A stretch of DNA of 64,000 nucleotides from Paenibacillus endophyticus (lineage in GTDB: Bacteria > Bacillota > Bacilli > Paenibacillales > Paenibacillaceae), in assembly GCF_014192395.1 (NCBI RefSeq), contig NZ_JACHXW010000002.1:124001-188000 (forward strand), written 5' to 3'. Positions 8,865-18,618 of the stretch are shown piece after piece. Made by a program: the position numbers and the translations under genes. Every line of letters starts with the position of its first letter. Position 1 is the first letter of the stretch. The notes below the pieces were generated by a model. That model ran no database searches. It saw only the letters and a program-made list of their open reading frames with translations, and was not told the DNA's origin.

Positions 8865-10802
8865 TTATTGTTCCTTGCCTGCTATTTCCTTCTGAAGCTG
8901 TGCAATCAGCTCAGAGACTGGGATTGCTCCCAGGTCGCCTTCGCCTCGTTTGCGTACGGATACCGCCTCCGCTTGCATTTCATTCTCGCCTACGACCAGC
9001 ATGTATGGCGCTTTCTCCAGCTGAGCTTCGCGAATTTTGTAGCCGAGCTTCTCATTGCGAAGATCGCTCTCGACGCGAATGCCATTTTCTTGCAGCTGCT
9101 CCGCAACTTTGCGAGCGTAACCTTCATAAGCTGTAGATACCGGAATAACCTTAGCTTGAACAGGAGAGAGCCAAAGCGGCAGCGCGCCAGCGAAGTTCTC
9201 CAGCAAGAAAGCCGTCATACGCTCCATGGTGCTGATGATGCCGCGGTGAATAACGACAGGACGGTGCTTCTTGCCATCCTCGCCTGTATACTCAAGCTCG
9301 AAGCGTTCTGGAAGCAGGAAGTCCAGCTGTGCTGTCGACAATGTCTCTTCTTTTCCAAGCGCTGTTTTAATTTGCACGTCAAGCTTAGGACCATAGAACG
9401 CAGCTTCTCCTTCTGCTTCGAAGAATGGAAGCTCCAGCTCCTCGACAACCTCGCGAAGCATGCGCTGAGACATTTCCCACATCTCATCGTTTTGGAAATA
9501 TTTCTCTGTGTCCTTTGGATCGCGATAAGATAGACGGAATCGGTATTCCTTGATGCCGAAATCCTCATATACCTTGCGGATCAGGTTGACGACGCGCGCG
9601 AATTCTTCTTTGATCTGATCCGGACGACAGAAAATATGTGCATCATTAAGCGTCATCGCACGTACGCGGTGCAAGCCTGTCAGCGCACCCGACATCTCAT
9701 ACCGATGCATCGTTCCAAGCTCGGCAATCCTCACGGGCAAGTCGCGATAACTGCGCATATCGCTTTTGAACACCATCATATGGTGAGGACAGTTCATCGG
9801 ACGCAGAACGAGCTCCTCGTTATCCATAATCATTTTGGGGAACATATCTTCGCTGTAATGCTCCCAGTGCCCCGATGTTTTGTAAAGCTCCACGTTCGCA
9901 AGCACAGGCGTGTACACATGCTCGTAGCCTAATCTTTCTTCAAGGTCAACGATATAGCGCTCCATTGTTCTGCGAAGCTTTGCACCATTTGGTAGCCATA
10001 GCGGCAAGCCTTGGCCGACCTCGCGAGAGAAGGTGAACATTTTGAGCTCGCGCCCCAGCTTTCGGTGATCGCGCTTCTTTGCTTCCTCAAGGAAATGAAG
10101 ATGCTCGTCCAGCTGCGCTTTTTTCGGGAATGCCGTTCCGTAAATCCGCTGCAGCATTTTGTTTTTGGAATCTCCGCGCCAATACGCCCCTGCTACGCTC
10201 AGCAGCTTGAACGCTTTGATACGTCCTGTAGATGGCAAATGAGGTCCGCGGCAAAGATCGAAAAACTCGCCTTGGTCGTACATGGTAATAACCGATTCCA
10301 CGGGCAGATCGCGGATAAGCTCCAGCTTTAGGTTGTCGTCCAGCTCCGTAAAGATCGCAAGCGCCTCGTCCCTGCTTACGACTCTGCGGCGAATATCTAG
10401 GTTCTGCTGAATGATTTTGTCCATTTCCTTCTCGATTTTCACGAGATCCTCGGGCGTGAGCGATTGCTCCATATCGATATCGTAATAGAATCCATCCTCA
10501 ATGACTGGTCCTATGCCGAGCTTAACGTTTTTGTTGCCGTATATGCGCTTAATCGCCTGTGCGAGCAAGTGCGCCGTGCTATGGCGGTATACTTCGAGAC
10601 CGTCAGCAGAATCGACCGTTACGATTTCGATAGCAGCATCTGCTTCGATCGGCGTGTAAACGTCGACCACTTTGCCGTCGATTTTCCCCGCAATTGCATT
10701 TTTACGAAGCCCTGGGCTGATTGAGCCCGCCACTTCCTCAATGGTTGTACCGGCCGCGTATTCTCTTACTGCGCCGTCTGGCAATGTGATATGAATAGCC
10801 AT
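8865..10802 (-). CDS. thrS: Threonyl-tRNA synthetase
   Basis: A full-length 645-residue class II synthetase. An N-terminal TGS domain (about 1-62) precedes the editing domain with [11 protein letters not shown] and the zinc/hydrolytic site residues [12 protein letters not shown]. The catalytic core has [28 protein letters not shown] and [13 protein letters not shown]. The C-terminal anticodon-binding domain begins around [12 protein letters not shown]. It charges tRNA-Thr in the cytoplasm. A T-box leader upstream ties its expression to uncharged tRNA. Confidence 0.98.
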   Translation of the reverse strand: MAIHITLPDGAVREYAAGTTIEEVAGSISPGLRKNAIAGKIDGKVVDVYTPIEADAAIEIVTVDSADGLEVYRHSTAHLLAQAIKRIYGNKNVKLGIGPVIEDGFYYDIDMEQSLTPEDLVKIEKEMDKIIQQNLDIRRRVVSRDEALAIFTELDDNLKLELIRDLPVESVITMYDQGEFFDLCRGPHLPSTGRIKAFKLLSVAGAYWRGDSKNKMLQRIYGTAFPKKAQLDEHLHFLEEAKKRDHRKLGRELKMFTFSREVGQGLPLWLPNGAKLRRTMERYIVDLEERLGYEHVYTPVLANVELYKTSGHWEHYSEDMFPKMIMDNEELVLRPMNCPHHMMVFKSDMRSYRDLPVRIAELGTMHRYEMSGALTGLHRVRAMTLNDAHIFCRPDQIKEEFARVVNLIRKVYEDFGIKEYRFRLSYRDPKDTEKYFQNDEMWEMSQRMLREVVEELELPFFEAEGEAAFYGPKLDVQIKTALGKEETLSTAQLDFLLPERFELEYTGEDGKKHRPVVIHRGIISTMERMTAFLLENFAGALPLWLSPVQAKVIPVSTAYEGYARKVAEQLQENGIRVESDLRNEKLGYKIREAQLEKAPYMLVVGENEMQAEAVSVRKRGEGDLGAIPVSELIAQLQKEIAGKEQ

Positions 10803-10867
10803 AGTTGTTCATCCTCCAATTAGTTAGCAAACGAATCGATGCCTCATTATCCACAAGCAAAAAAGAG

Positions 10868-11172
10868 CACAAAAAAAGCACACATCCCTAAAAAGGGACG
10901 AGTGCTTGTATGCTCGTGGTTCCACCCTACTTCGACTGCGCAAGCGCTGCTCTTTGCCGCACTGCAGTCCTCGTAATATCCGGTAACGGGGATATCCGGT
11001 ACAGCATACTGCCGCAGCATCTTCATCAAAGATTGCTACAGGTTCAGCCATACAGCTTGAAAGGGGTACATCTGCGGACATTATGGAAGGAAATTGCAGC
11101 CAAGTTTCCTCTCTCTGGGCCTAACATCGTAAGCAGAAGCATGTCTTTGTCATTGCTGATTAGATCTCATAT
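10868..11172 (-). ncRNA. T-box leader of thrS
   Basis: The conserved T-box sequence AGGGTGGAACCACG reads on the minus strand at about 10915-10928. It is followed by a terminator, AAGCACTCGTCCCT paired with AGGGATGTGTGCTT and a T7 run (10872-10909). Upstream is the long stem I region with an AGAGAG motif. A possible specifier is ACC (Thr) at 11065-11067, but its place in the loop was not modelled. Uncharged tRNA-Thr should stabilise the antiterminator and allow thrS transcription. Confidence 0.92.
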
Positions 11173-11179
11173 GAAGATT

Positions 11180-11208
11180 ATTATAGCCCGGCTCGTTTAA
11201 TTGGTCAA
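11180..11208 (-). promoter_or_regulatory. Promoter of thrS
   Basis: TTGACC (11203-11208) and TATAAT (11180-11185) are 17 bases apart, just before the T-box leader. The -35 lies within a direct repeat (TCAAGGCT twice) that also contains the ytxC stop codon. Confidence 0.85.
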
Positions 11209-11216
11209 GGCTATTG

Positions 11217-12149
11217 TCAAGGCTGAACGAGCTCATCCAGGCTGCTGCTGCACGAAACGCACTGAACACAGACAGTAACGCGCTGGTCAAAAATGGTTTC
11301 AATTGTACGGATTACCTGCATATCCGGCTGCCTGGTATGGATCGTAATATGCTTAGGCGATACGGCTATGAGCGAGCTGATAACCATATCCTCGATGTTC
11401 ATCTCCGTTTCGAGCATTTCCGCTACAATACGATCCGACGGCGGGTTAGGGTCAAGCGGCTGGAAAGCGTCATCGTACAGCATGAAATCATGGCCGCCCT
11501 TGTGCAGCAAATGAACCATCGGAAGCTTCGTATCCTGCAGGAACACAAAATATTTCAGCAGGGATATAAACTCCTGATATTGTTTGTCTAATACATATTC
11601 ATCCAGTGCATATTCCACCACTTCCGCCAATTCTTTGCGGTAAGGGATTAACCGGAAAGTTGTAAATCCATTTACGTTAAGCAGTGTATGCTCTTGCAAA
11701 AACAGCTCCGCTTCCACGGCTACCTTGTTTTTCCTCCTGAGCCGGTCCGCATCCAGAAACTTGGTGCCTAGCCCATCCCATTCCTTGCCGTGCAGCAGGT
11801 CATGACAATATTTCTCGATTGCTGCCGTATCCGCAGCGCTATTGTTGCGATATTTCTTTCGTATAATAGCAGCCAGCATGGAAGGCTCCATTTCGCTGAC
11901 AACAAATTCTGCAATTGCAGCAGCTGCCGCATGATAAACGGCTTGACCGTGAGCTTTCAGCTGGAAATGCGGAAGCAGCGCCTCGCAGCTTATGGTCAGC
12001 TCCGATGTTTGTTCATACGCGATGAACGCTGGCTGCTCCAGGTTTGAATCGATATGTAAATCGACTAGCGCTTGTTCCGTCAATAAATCCTTCAGCTTGC
12101 TCACTGACTTTTGGAGACTTGCAGGCAATGTTACCGTGAATAGCTCCAT
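11217..12149 (-). CDS. ytxC: YtxC-like sporulation protein
   Basis: A 310-residue soluble protein matching the YtxC family in length and in the C-terminal block: KYFVFLQDTKLPMVHLL, FQPLDPNP and the final CVSCSSSLDELVQ. The start at 12149 is chosen because AAGGGGTGAGC precedes it and the sequence MELFTVTLPAS follows; longer versions have no ribosome site. The family is annotated as a putative sporulation protein and its molecular role is unknown. It ends right at the thrS promoter. Confidence 0.75.
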   Translation of the reverse strand: MELFTVTLPASLQKSVSKLKDLLTEQALVDLHIDSNLEQPAFIAYEQTSELTISCEALLPHFQLKAHGQAVYHAAAAAIAEFVVSEMEPSMLAAIIRKKYRNNSAADTAAIEKYCHDLLHGKEWDGLGTKFLDADRLRRKNKVAVEAELFLQEHTLLNVNGFTTFRLIPYRKELAEVVEYALDEYVLDKQYQEFISLLKYFVFLQDTKLPMVHLLHKGGHDFMLYDDAFQPLDPNPPSDRIVAEMLETEMNIEDMVISSLIAVSPKHITIHTRQPDMQVIRTIETIFDQRVTVCVQCVSCSSSLDELVQP

Positions 12150-12326
12150 AAGCTCACCCCTTTCCTTCCTTATCAGTATATGGTGCCGCGCACGGGGATA
12201 TACGATGAAGACATTGGAATAAAAGAAGCGTATATACAAAAAGACGCTCGCGCGGCATTCCTACCGCTGGACGGTGGAAAGCTGCGCAAACGTCTATTCC
12301 GTATCTATTCTTTGCTCAAAGCAAGC

Positions 12327-13463
12327 TTAGTTTTGCATCACGAAATCAAGGTCAGCCTTGTCGGCTTCATTGTATATTTTCAAAATATTGTATTTCGTAT
12401 CTCGCTGGGCAGGGATTTTGCCAACCTCGCGAATGAGCTCAAGGATAAGTTCGATGTTTACTTTATGAGTCGTTCCCGCAGCCGAAACGACATTTTCCTC
12501 AATCATCGTGCTGCCGAAATCGTTACAGCCATATGACAGAGAAAGCTTGCCCATCTCAGGCCCCATCGTCACCCATGAAGATTGGAAGTTCGGAATGTTG
12601 TCGAGCATGATCCGGCTAGCCGCAACGATTCGGAGATACTCCTCCGGCTTCGCTTTCTCCAGCTTTAGGTTCGTATTATCCGGCTGGAAAGGCCATGAAA
12701 TAAAGGCTAGGAAGCCGGTTGAATCATATTTGTTCGCTATGCATTCATCCTGTGCGTCACGGATACGGAGCATATGAAGCGCACGCTCTTCAACTGTCTC
12801 GCCCAGCCCGTATACCATCGTTGCAGTCGTGTTCATGCCATGGCGATGGGCAGACTTCATGACGTCCATCCAATCGGTCCATGAGCCCTTCATCCGGCTG
12901 ATCTTGCGACGGGTGCGGTCATCCAAAATTTCCGCTCCGCCTCCCGGCAAGGAATCAAGACCGGCTTCATGCAGCTGTCTGATTACTTCATCCAGAGAAA
13001 GGCCATCGGACACTACTTTCATCTTCTGGATCTCCGCAGGCGAGAAGGAATGCATCGTAATATGAGGAAAATGCTGCTTGATCTTGCGAAGCAGATCCAA
13101 GTAATAAGTAAATGGCAGGTTAGGGTTTGTTCCGCCCTGCATCAATATTTCCGTGCCGCCGACGTTAATGGTTTCTTGTATTTTGCTAAGTATCGTCTCG
13201 TCAGGCAGGACATACCCTTCCTTTGACCCTGGTGCACGGTAAAAAGCGCAGAAGCGACAATAAACATCGCAAACATTCGTATAATTGACGTTTCGGCCAA
13301 CGACAAAGGTCGTAATTGGTTCGGGGTGATGCTTCAGCATAATCTGATTCGCGACATGCCCCATTTTTTCTATCTGATCTGATGCTAACAGCTCCATGCC
13401 TTCTTCGAGCGAAATTCGCTCGCCGCGCAATGCTTTATCCAAAATATGGTCTAACGTTCCCAT
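12327..13463 (-). CDS. mqnC: Cyclic dehypoxanthine futalosine synthase (radical SAM)
   Basis: A 378-residue radical SAM enzyme. The cluster motif is CDVYCRFC (CxxxCxxC), followed by YVLPDETI, EILMQGGTNP and SLPGGGAEIL, all typical of MqnC. It converts dehypoxanthine futalosine to its cyclic form in the futalosine pathway to menaquinone, the route used by Paenibacillus in place of the classical men pathway. The start at 13463 follows AAGGAGGTC; a longer frame upstream lacks a site. Other mqn genes are not in the window. MqnE is a close relative, but the GGGAEIL block and length favour MqnC. Confidence 0.93.
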   Translation of the reverse strand: MGTLDHILDKALRGERISLEEGMELLASDQIEKMGHVANQIMLKHHPEPITTFVVGRNVNYTNVCDVYCRFCAFYRAPGSKEGYVLPDETILSKIQETINVGGTEILMQGGTNPNLPFTYYLDLLRKIKQHFPHITMHSFSPAEIQKMKVVSDGLSLDEVIRQLHEAGLDSLPGGGAEILDDRTRRKISRMKGSWTDWMDVMKSAHRHGMNTTATMVYGLGETVEERALHMLRIRDAQDECIANKYDSTGFLAFISWPFQPDNTNLKLEKAKPEEYLRIVAASRIMLDNIPNFQSSWVTMGPEMGKLSLSYGCNDFGSTMIEENVVSAAGTTHKVNIELILELIREVGKIPAQRDTKYNILKIYNEADKADLDFVMQN

Positions 13464-13573
13464 TCCGCAAGACCTCCTTATTCCCATTCTAGGTAAACAA
13501 TCCATTACTTAATCCTAACATAAAGCATAGTCCGAAGTCACTTTCCATATGATGCCCTCTCGGCTTGAAATAA

Positions 13574-13613
13574 GGAAAAACACGGCATGTTCGCAAGAAC
13601 ATCCGTGCTTTTC
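13574..13613 (-). terminator. Terminator of the met operon
   Basis: CACGGcATGTTC pairs with GAACATcCGTG around a GCAA loop, with A and T runs on either side. It separates metC from mqnC. Confidence 0.88.
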
Positions 13614-13629
13614 TTTCATTTCGTCCCTT

Positions 13630-14802
13630 TTAAGGGCGAAGCGCATTATCCAAATCCTCAATCAGATCCTCAATATCTTCAAGGCCAACCGAATAGCGTA
13701 CCAAGCCGTCTGTAATTCCGCGTGCATGCCGAACCTCTTTCGGCATTGCTGCATGCGACATCATCGCGGGATAAGACAGGATGCTCTCAACCGCGCCGAG
13801 GCTGACGGCTACAAGCGGAATTTGAACCTTGCTTAGCAGCGCTTTTGCCCGCTCCCCGCTGCCTACATCGAATGACACAACCGCGCCATAGCCAAGCGAT
13901 TGCTTCTCATGAATTTCTCTGCCTGGGTGGTTTGGCAGGCCTGGATAATAAACCGCGGTTACCTCGCTGTGCTCAGACAACCATTCCGCCAGCCTGCGTG
14001 CACTGCGCTCGCTGCTTTCCATACGCATCTGCAGCGTCTTCATGCCGCGCATCAAGAGCCATGACTCTTGCGCGCTTAGGACCGTGCCCATGCCGTTTTG
14101 AAGCTGCTTGAGCCGTTTGCCCAGCGCCTCATCGGCCGTAACCGCAAGTCCAGCAAGCACATCGCTATGACCGCCTAGAAACTTAGTCGCGCTATGCAGC
14201 ACGATATCTACACCAAGCTCGATTGGGCGCTGGTGATAAGGCGTCATGAAGGTATTGTCAAGCATCGTAAGCAGCCCATGCTCTTTTGCCCATGCCGTCG
14301 TTTGAGCGATATTTGTAATTTTGAGCGTCGGATTGGAAGGCGTCTCCATGAATACCGCTTTCGTATTCGATTTGAGCGCAGCTTTAACCGCTTCGAAGTC
14401 TGTCATATCCACAAAGGTCGATTCAATGCCCAGACGATCTAGTATCGAAGTAAGTAAACGGTAGGTTCCCCCATATACGTCTTCCGTTACGATTACGTGT
14501 TCACCGGCAGACAACAGCAGAAAGGTCGTTGAAATCGCAGCCATGCCTGATGCGAAAGCGAAGCCCCTTGCCCCGCCTTCAAGCAGCGCGATGTAATCTT
14601 CAAGCGCTTGCCGCGTCGGATTGCCAGAGCGGCTGTAGTCATATTGCGGCGGATTGAAAATATCATGGTGATGAAACGTTGATGCCTGAAAAATCGGCAC
14701 GCTCGAAGCACCGGTCTGCTCATCGATCTCGGCGCCGAAATGAATCAGCTTCGTTGCAAAACGCCGCTCGCGGGCGTTTTTTTTATGATTGTCAGTGCTC
14801 AT
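13630..14802 (-). CDS. metC: Cystathionine beta-lyase (PLP enzyme)
   Basis: A 390-residue Cys/Met-metabolism PLP enzyme. The cofactor lysine sits in SATKFLGGHSDV, with YSRSGNPTR, FASGMAAI, EDVYGGTYR and ETPSNPT as family blocks. It would split cystathionine to homocysteine. The gene pair metI-metC in Bacillus has the same order. It starts four bases after the metI stop and is covered by the same SAM-I riboswitch. Beta- versus gamma-lyase activity cannot be told from motifs alone; operon context favours methionine synthesis. Confidence 0.9.
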   Translation of the reverse strand: MSTDNHKKNARERRFATKLIHFGAEIDEQTGASSVPIFQASTFHHHDIFNPPQYDYSRSGNPTRQALEDYIALLEGGARGFAFASGMAAISTTFLLLSAGEHVIVTEDVYGGTYRLLTSILDRLGIESTFVDMTDFEAVKAALKSNTKAVFMETPSNPTLKITNIAQTTAWAKEHGLLTMLDNTFMTPYHQRPIELGVDIVLHSATKFLGGHSDVLAGLAVTADEALGKRLKQLQNGMGTVLSAQESWLLMRGMKTLQMRMESSERSARRLAEWLSEHSEVTAVYYPGLPNHPGREIHEKQSLGYGAVVSFDVGSGERAKALLSKVQIPLVAVSLGAVESILSYPAMMSHAAMPKEVRHARGITDGLVRYSVGLEDIEDLIEDLDNALRP

Positions 14803-14805
14803 CTG

Positions 14806-15969
14806 CTACTGAACCTCCTCGATTTCATTTTTCGCGGCAGCCAGCGCTTGCGCAAGATCCGCAATCAAATCATCCGCATGCTCGATGCCGACAGAGAAAC
14901 GAAGCAGACGATCATCCACGCCAATAGCTTGACGAATTTCAAGCGGGATATCAGCATGTGTCTGTACAGCCGGATAAGTCATTAATGACTCTACGCCGCC
15001 AAGGCTTTCAGCAAATGCGATAAGCTTGATATGGCGTAGAATGGGCTCGATATATCTGGCATCCTTTAGACGGAACGAGAAAATTCCCGTATTGCCCGAG
15101 GATTGCTTATTTTGAATATCGTGGCCGGGATGATGGGGCAGTGCCGGGTAATAAACATCCTCGACAGCCGGGTGCTCAAGCAAGTAGTTAGCAATGGTAG
15201 TCGCATTATGCTGATGGCGTTCCATGCGCAGCGCCAACGTCTTCATGCCTCTCATTAGCAGCCATGAATCCTGGGGACCCAGCACGGCACCGATTGAATT
15301 GTGCAAGAAAGCCATCTCATCTGACAGCTCTTTGCCTTTGGTAACGATTAGACCGGCAAGAACATCATTGTGGCCGCCTAAATATTTAGTTGCGCTATGA
15401 ATGATAATGTCGGCGCCCAGCTCGATCGGACGTTGAAAGAATGGTGTAAGGAGCGTATTGTCCACGATCGTCAGCAAACCCTTCGCCTTCGCCCATGCGG
15501 CTACCCGCTCAATATCCGTAATCATCATCAGCGGATTAGTAGGCGTTTCAATAAGTACCGCTTTCGTGCTTGGCGTCCACAAGGCTGCCATGGCATCAAT
15601 ATCATTCGTATCCACATAGGAAGCGGTGACTCCGAATCTGGACATAATCCGCTCCAGCAGGCGATAGGTTCCGCCATAAAGGTCGAGAGACACGATCAGA
15701 TGGTCGCCTTGGCTGAATAAGGCAAATATCGTTTGCAGGGCTGCCATTCCCGAGCTGCAGGCAAATGCTGCGTCTCCTGCCTCTAATTGCGCTGCTGCTT
15801 CTTCAAGCACCGCTCTTGTCGGACTCTTTGTACGTGCATAATCGAAGCCGGTGCTTTGTCCGAGCTTTGGATGGCGGAATGCAGTCGCTTGATAGACGGG
15901 AAAACTAATCGCTCCCGTAACGGGTTCTTTAATGGATCCAATCTGGGCTAAATGACTCTCGATCTTCAT
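14806..15969 (-). CDS. metI: Cystathionine gamma-synthase / O-acetylhomoserine thiolyase
   Basis: A 387-residue PLP enzyme and paralogue of the next gene. It has YARTKSPTR in place of the usual YSRSGNPTR, ACSSGMAALQTIF, DLYGGTYR, ETPTNPL and the cofactor lysine in SATKYLGGHNDV. MetI of Bacillus adds cysteine or sulfide to an acylated homoserine. It lies between metA, which makes the acylated substrate, and metC, giving the complete path homoserine to homocysteine in one operon. Confidence 0.9.
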   Translation of the reverse strand: MKIESHLAQIGSIKEPVTGAISFPVYQATAFRHPKLGQSTGFDYARTKSPTRAVLEEAAAQLEAGDAAFACSSGMAALQTIFALFSQGDHLIVSLDLYGGTYRLLERIMSRFGVTASYVDTNDIDAMAALWTPSTKAVLIETPTNPLMMITDIERVAAWAKAKGLLTIVDNTLLTPFFQRPIELGADIIIHSATKYLGGHNDVLAGLIVTKGKELSDEMAFLHNSIGAVLGPQDSWLLMRGMKTLALRMERHQHNATTIANYLLEHPAVEDVYYPALPHHPGHDIQNKQSSGNTGIFSFRLKDARYIEPILRHIKLIAFAESLGGVESLMTYPAVQTHADIPLEIRQAIGVDDRLLRFSVGIEHADDLIADLAQALAAAKNEIEEVQ

Positions 15970-15998
15970 GGTTATGCAGCTCTCCCTTAGTTATATAA

Positions 15999-16925
15999 TT
16001 AAATGCCTCCACCCAAATCAAACGGTGTTTGCTGATATACATAGTAATTAAGCCAATTAGAGAATAACAAATTCGCATGTGAACGCCATGTTGATAAAGG
16101 CATGTTGTCTGGATTATCGCCCGGGAAATAGTTTTTCGGCACATCTATGTGCAAGCCCTTCGCTTTATCGCGGTCATATTCAAACTTGAGCGAGGTTGGA
16201 TCATACTCGGAATGACCGGTTACGAAAATCTGCTTGCCATCCTTTGATGCAACAATATAAATACCGGAATCGGACGATCCTGACAAAATGTCCAATGCTT
16301 CAATATGCTCGATATCCTCACGGCGAAACTCCGTATGGCGCGACTGCGGCACAAAAAACATTTCGTCAAAGCCGCGAAGCAGGTTTACATTTCGTTTTTC
16401 CACAACATGCGGATAGACGCCGAATATTTTGTTGTCAAGATTATATTTCGGTACTTTATAGTGGTGGTAAAGACCTGCTTGTGCACCCCAACAAATATGG
16501 AAGGTTGATGTAACGCGCCTTGCGCTCCAATCCATAATTTCTTGCAGCTCTTCCCAATAGTTCACTTCCTCGAAAGGCATCTGCTCCACTGGAGCACCCG
16601 TAATAATAAGTCCGTCATAATACTCATGTGAAATCTCATCGAACGTTTTGTAGAAAGACTCCAAATGCTCGGCTGACGTATTCTTCGAGGTATGCGTTCT
16701 CGGATGCAGCAGCACGATCTCTACTTGCAGCGGCGTATTGCCTACGAGCCTTAGCAGCTGCGTTTCAGTTGTTTCTTTTGTCGGCATTAAATTAAGGATG
16801 GCAATGCGAAGCGGCCTGATGTCCTGCTGATAGGCGATGCTCTCATCCATCACGAAAATATTCTCGTTGCTAAGAATTTCTTTGGCCGGTAAGTTGTCTG
16901 GAACTTTGATTGGCATAGGTTTCAC
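15999..16925 (-). CDS. metA: Homoserine O-acyltransferase
   Basis: A 308-residue enzyme of the MetA (HTS) family. The start is [11 protein letters not shown] after a short MKP. The nucleophile Cys lies in [15 protein letters not shown], with the catalytic His and Glu region GHSEYDP near 235. The block [16 protein letters not shown] is diagnostic. It acylates homoserine; in Bacillus relatives the acyl group is acetyl, despite the older succinyl annotation. First gene of the met operon, directly after the SAM-I riboswitch. Confidence 0.95.
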   Translation of the reverse strand: MKPMPIKVPDNLPAKEILSNENIFVMDESIAYQQDIRPLRIAILNLMPTKETTETQLLRLVGNTPLQVEIVLLHPRTHTSKNTSAEHLESFYKTFDEISHEYYDGLIITGAPVEQMPFEEVNYWEELQEIMDWSARRVTSTFHICWGAQAGLYHHYKVPKYNLDNKIFGVYPHVVEKRNVNLLRGFDEMFFVPQSRHTEFRREDIEHIEALDILSGSSDSGIYIVASKDGKQIFVTGHSEYDPTSLKFEYDRDKAKGLHIDVPKNYFPGDNPDNMPLSTWRSHANLLFSNWLNYYVYQQTPFDLGGGI

Positions 16926-16958
16926 TCCTCTAAAGGCAGTTTGACCGCTTGAACATGA

Positions 16959-17127
16959 AAAAGACCCTTTCTGCTGTGAGAAAAGGTCGTATGCTCAGTA
17001 AATAAGCCATCCGCCTCTCTCATCTCTCAGAAACATAAATGCTTCCGCAAGAATTAGCACCGTGCGTGTTAACGCCGGTTGCCGGGCTTCATCGGGCTAG
17101 TCCCTCCGCCTGCTCTTGATAAGAAAG
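16959..17127 (-). ncRNA. SAM-I (S-box) riboswitch
   Basis: The aptamer on the minus strand begins TTCTTATCAAGAGCA (17111-17125) and continues with GCGGAGGGACTAGCCC, GATGAAGCCCGGCAACCGGC and CACGGTGCTAATTCTTGC, ending in GATGAGAGAGGCGG. These are hallmark S-box sequences. A terminator (about 16961-16990, GACC..GGTC with a T5 run) lies before metA. SAM binding should favour the terminator and shut off metA-metI-metC. Confidence 0.97.
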
Positions 17128-17164
17128 TAGTCTATTCAATTTTCCGCGGTTACATTTCACTATC

Positions 17165-17193
17165 ACTTTAATGCATTCCGTCATTTGAGTCAA
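17165..17193 (-). promoter_or_regulatory. Promoter of the met operon
   Basis: TTGACT (17188-17193) and TAAAGT (17165-17170) with a 17-base spacer, about 40 bases before the SAM-I aptamer. Confidence 0.65.
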
Positions 17194-17245
17194 GAAGCTC
17201 ATTTGCGAATCGAAACAAATTGGCTGTATTCCGCTCTTTTTGTGC

Positions 17246-17275
17246 TTGAATGTAAAGCTGGTGCAGGAGTATACT
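17246..17275 (+). promoter_or_regulatory. Promoter of corA
   Basis: TTGAAT (17246-17251) and TATACT (17270-17275), 18 bases apart. The start codon is ~250 bases downstream, leaving a long leader. Confidence 0.6.
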
Positions 17276-17470
17276 AGACAAGAATTATTTCGGAATATAA
17301 GAAATTATGCGTTTTCCAAACCTTAATGCGGTTCTTATGTTTCTTGATAATACGGGCTGCTGCTGCTGATGGCAAGCAACAGCCGTTACGAGTAATGATT
17401 CCATTTGATAAAGGGGTGCAAACGGACATGGAAGGCGACAGACCTAAGCCCGAAATCGAACGAATACGGT

Positions 17471-17510
17471 TACTGCCGGCCAAGTCCATTTCAGCCGGCA
17501 GTTTCCTCTA
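17471..17510 (+). other. Hairpin in the corA leader
   Basis: ACTGCCGGC and GCCGGCAGT form a 9-bp stem at 17473-17503, followed by TTTCCTCT. It lies just upstream of the corA ribosome site. It could be a weak terminator or attenuator. The leader (17280-17532) does not show the conserved blocks of the ykoK magnesium riboswitch, and no convincing leader peptide was found. Confidence 0.5.
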
Positions 17511-17532
17511 AAGAAAGAAAGGAGAACGCCGG

Positions 17533-18468
17533 ATGAAAATACGTCTCGTTAGCAATGGCATTTTTACGACCATCGATGATATTAATGAAACTTTGATTCC
17601 CTCCAAGGAAGGTTTTTACTGGATTGATGCTGATGTGGAGGATCTTGCTGTCCTGCAGCCGCTGTTCAGCATGCATGATCTCGCAGTTGAGGATTGCCTC
17701 AGCGAGGAGGAGCAGCGCCCTAAGATCGAAATTTACGAAAGCCACTACTTCATTGTGATAAACAGCATTAGGTTCGATGACGAAGAAATTTTCCTAAGGG
17801 CGCTGAATATTTTTCTAGGCCGCCATTTTATTATAACCGTTACCAAACAAAAAATTAACGAGCTGCGCTCTCTGAAGCCCGTGCTGTGGGAGCAAGAGGT
17901 AAGCCGTCCAGATTATTTCCTCTATCACCTCGTCGACATCGTCGTCGATAATTATTTCCTTGTCGGCGATCGGATCGATAATCGGATCGAAGCGCTTGAA
18001 GAAGATATATTAATGCATACCAAGAAGTCGCATCTGAACGAAATCATCGGCTTGCGCGGAGAGATTCTATGGCTGAAAAAGGTGCTCGGTCCGCAGCGCG
18101 ACGTGATCGCTACGTTGAATAAGAAGGATTTAAAGCTGATCGACGACCAGCTGCAGAAATATTTCAGCGACATCTACGAGAATGCGCTAAAAATAGCCGA
18201 GTCCTTTGATACGTACCGAGATCTAATGGGCAACTTACGTGAGGCCTACCAGTCCAGCGTATCCAACCGCGCCAATGAAATTATGCGCGTGTTTACAGCA
18301 ATTACGACGATATTCATGCCGCTTACCTTCATAACCGGTATATATGGGATGAATTTCGACTTTATACCGGGACTTCATCTCCGGCTTGGCTCATACATTC
18401 TGCTCGGCATTATGCTGGTGCTCGGAATCAGCATGTTCTTCATCTTCCGCAAGAAGGAATGGCTCTAA
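17533..18468 (+). CDS. corA: CorA-family magnesium/divalent metal transporter
   Basis: A 311-residue CorA protein. The large cytoplasmic N-terminal part has acidic and helical segments (about 1-240). Two C-terminal helices follow, with the universal pore motif YGMN at the end of the first (ITGIYGMNF). The last residues are basic (FRKKEWL). It forms a pentamer that admits Mg2+ or related metals. The start follows AAGAAAGGAG. Substrate choice within the family cannot be read from sequence. Confidence 0.93.
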   Translation: MKIRLVSNGIFTTIDDINETLIPSKEGFYWIDADVEDLAVLQPLFSMHDLAVEDCLSEEEQRPKIEIYESHYFIVINSIRFDDEEIFLRALNIFLGRHFIITVTKQKINELRSLKPVLWEQEVSRPDYFLYHLVDIVVDNYFLVGDRIDNRIEALEEDILMHTKKSHLNEIIGLRGEILWLKKVLGPQRDVIATLNKKDLKLIDDQLQKYFSDIYENALKIAESFDTYRDLMGNLREAYQSSVSNRANEIMRVFTAITTIFMPLTFITGIYGMNFDFIPGLHLRLGSYILLGIMLVLGISMFFIFRKKEWL

Positions 18469-18492
18469 GGAATTCATTCGCTATGCCCAAAA

Positions 18493-18546
18493 GGGATGCG
18501 TCCGCTCAGGCTATGATGCCTCTGGCGGGGCATCCCGTTTTTTGCT
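18493..18546 (+). terminator. Terminator of corA
   Basis: GGGATGCGTCCGC and its near complement GCGGGGCATCCC form a long stem, followed by GTTTTTTG. Confidence 0.85.
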
Positions 18547-18618
18547 GTTGATCCTTCTTTCCATTATAATAACGAAAGACACAGCCCATTATTTCGTACC
18601 TTTGAAAGGGGGATTGAC

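Noticed and set aside
8853-9533. 226-codon open frame antisense to thrS
   Set aside because: Fully opposite a well-conserved thrS segment, with no start signals and a composition unlike a real protein.
17326-17511. 61-codon leader peptide before corA
   Set aside because: No ribosome site and no sensible composition; it also spans the leader hairpin.
17276-17532. ykoK (M-box) magnesium riboswitch before corA
   Set aside because: None of the conserved M-box blocks could be found, although the position would fit.
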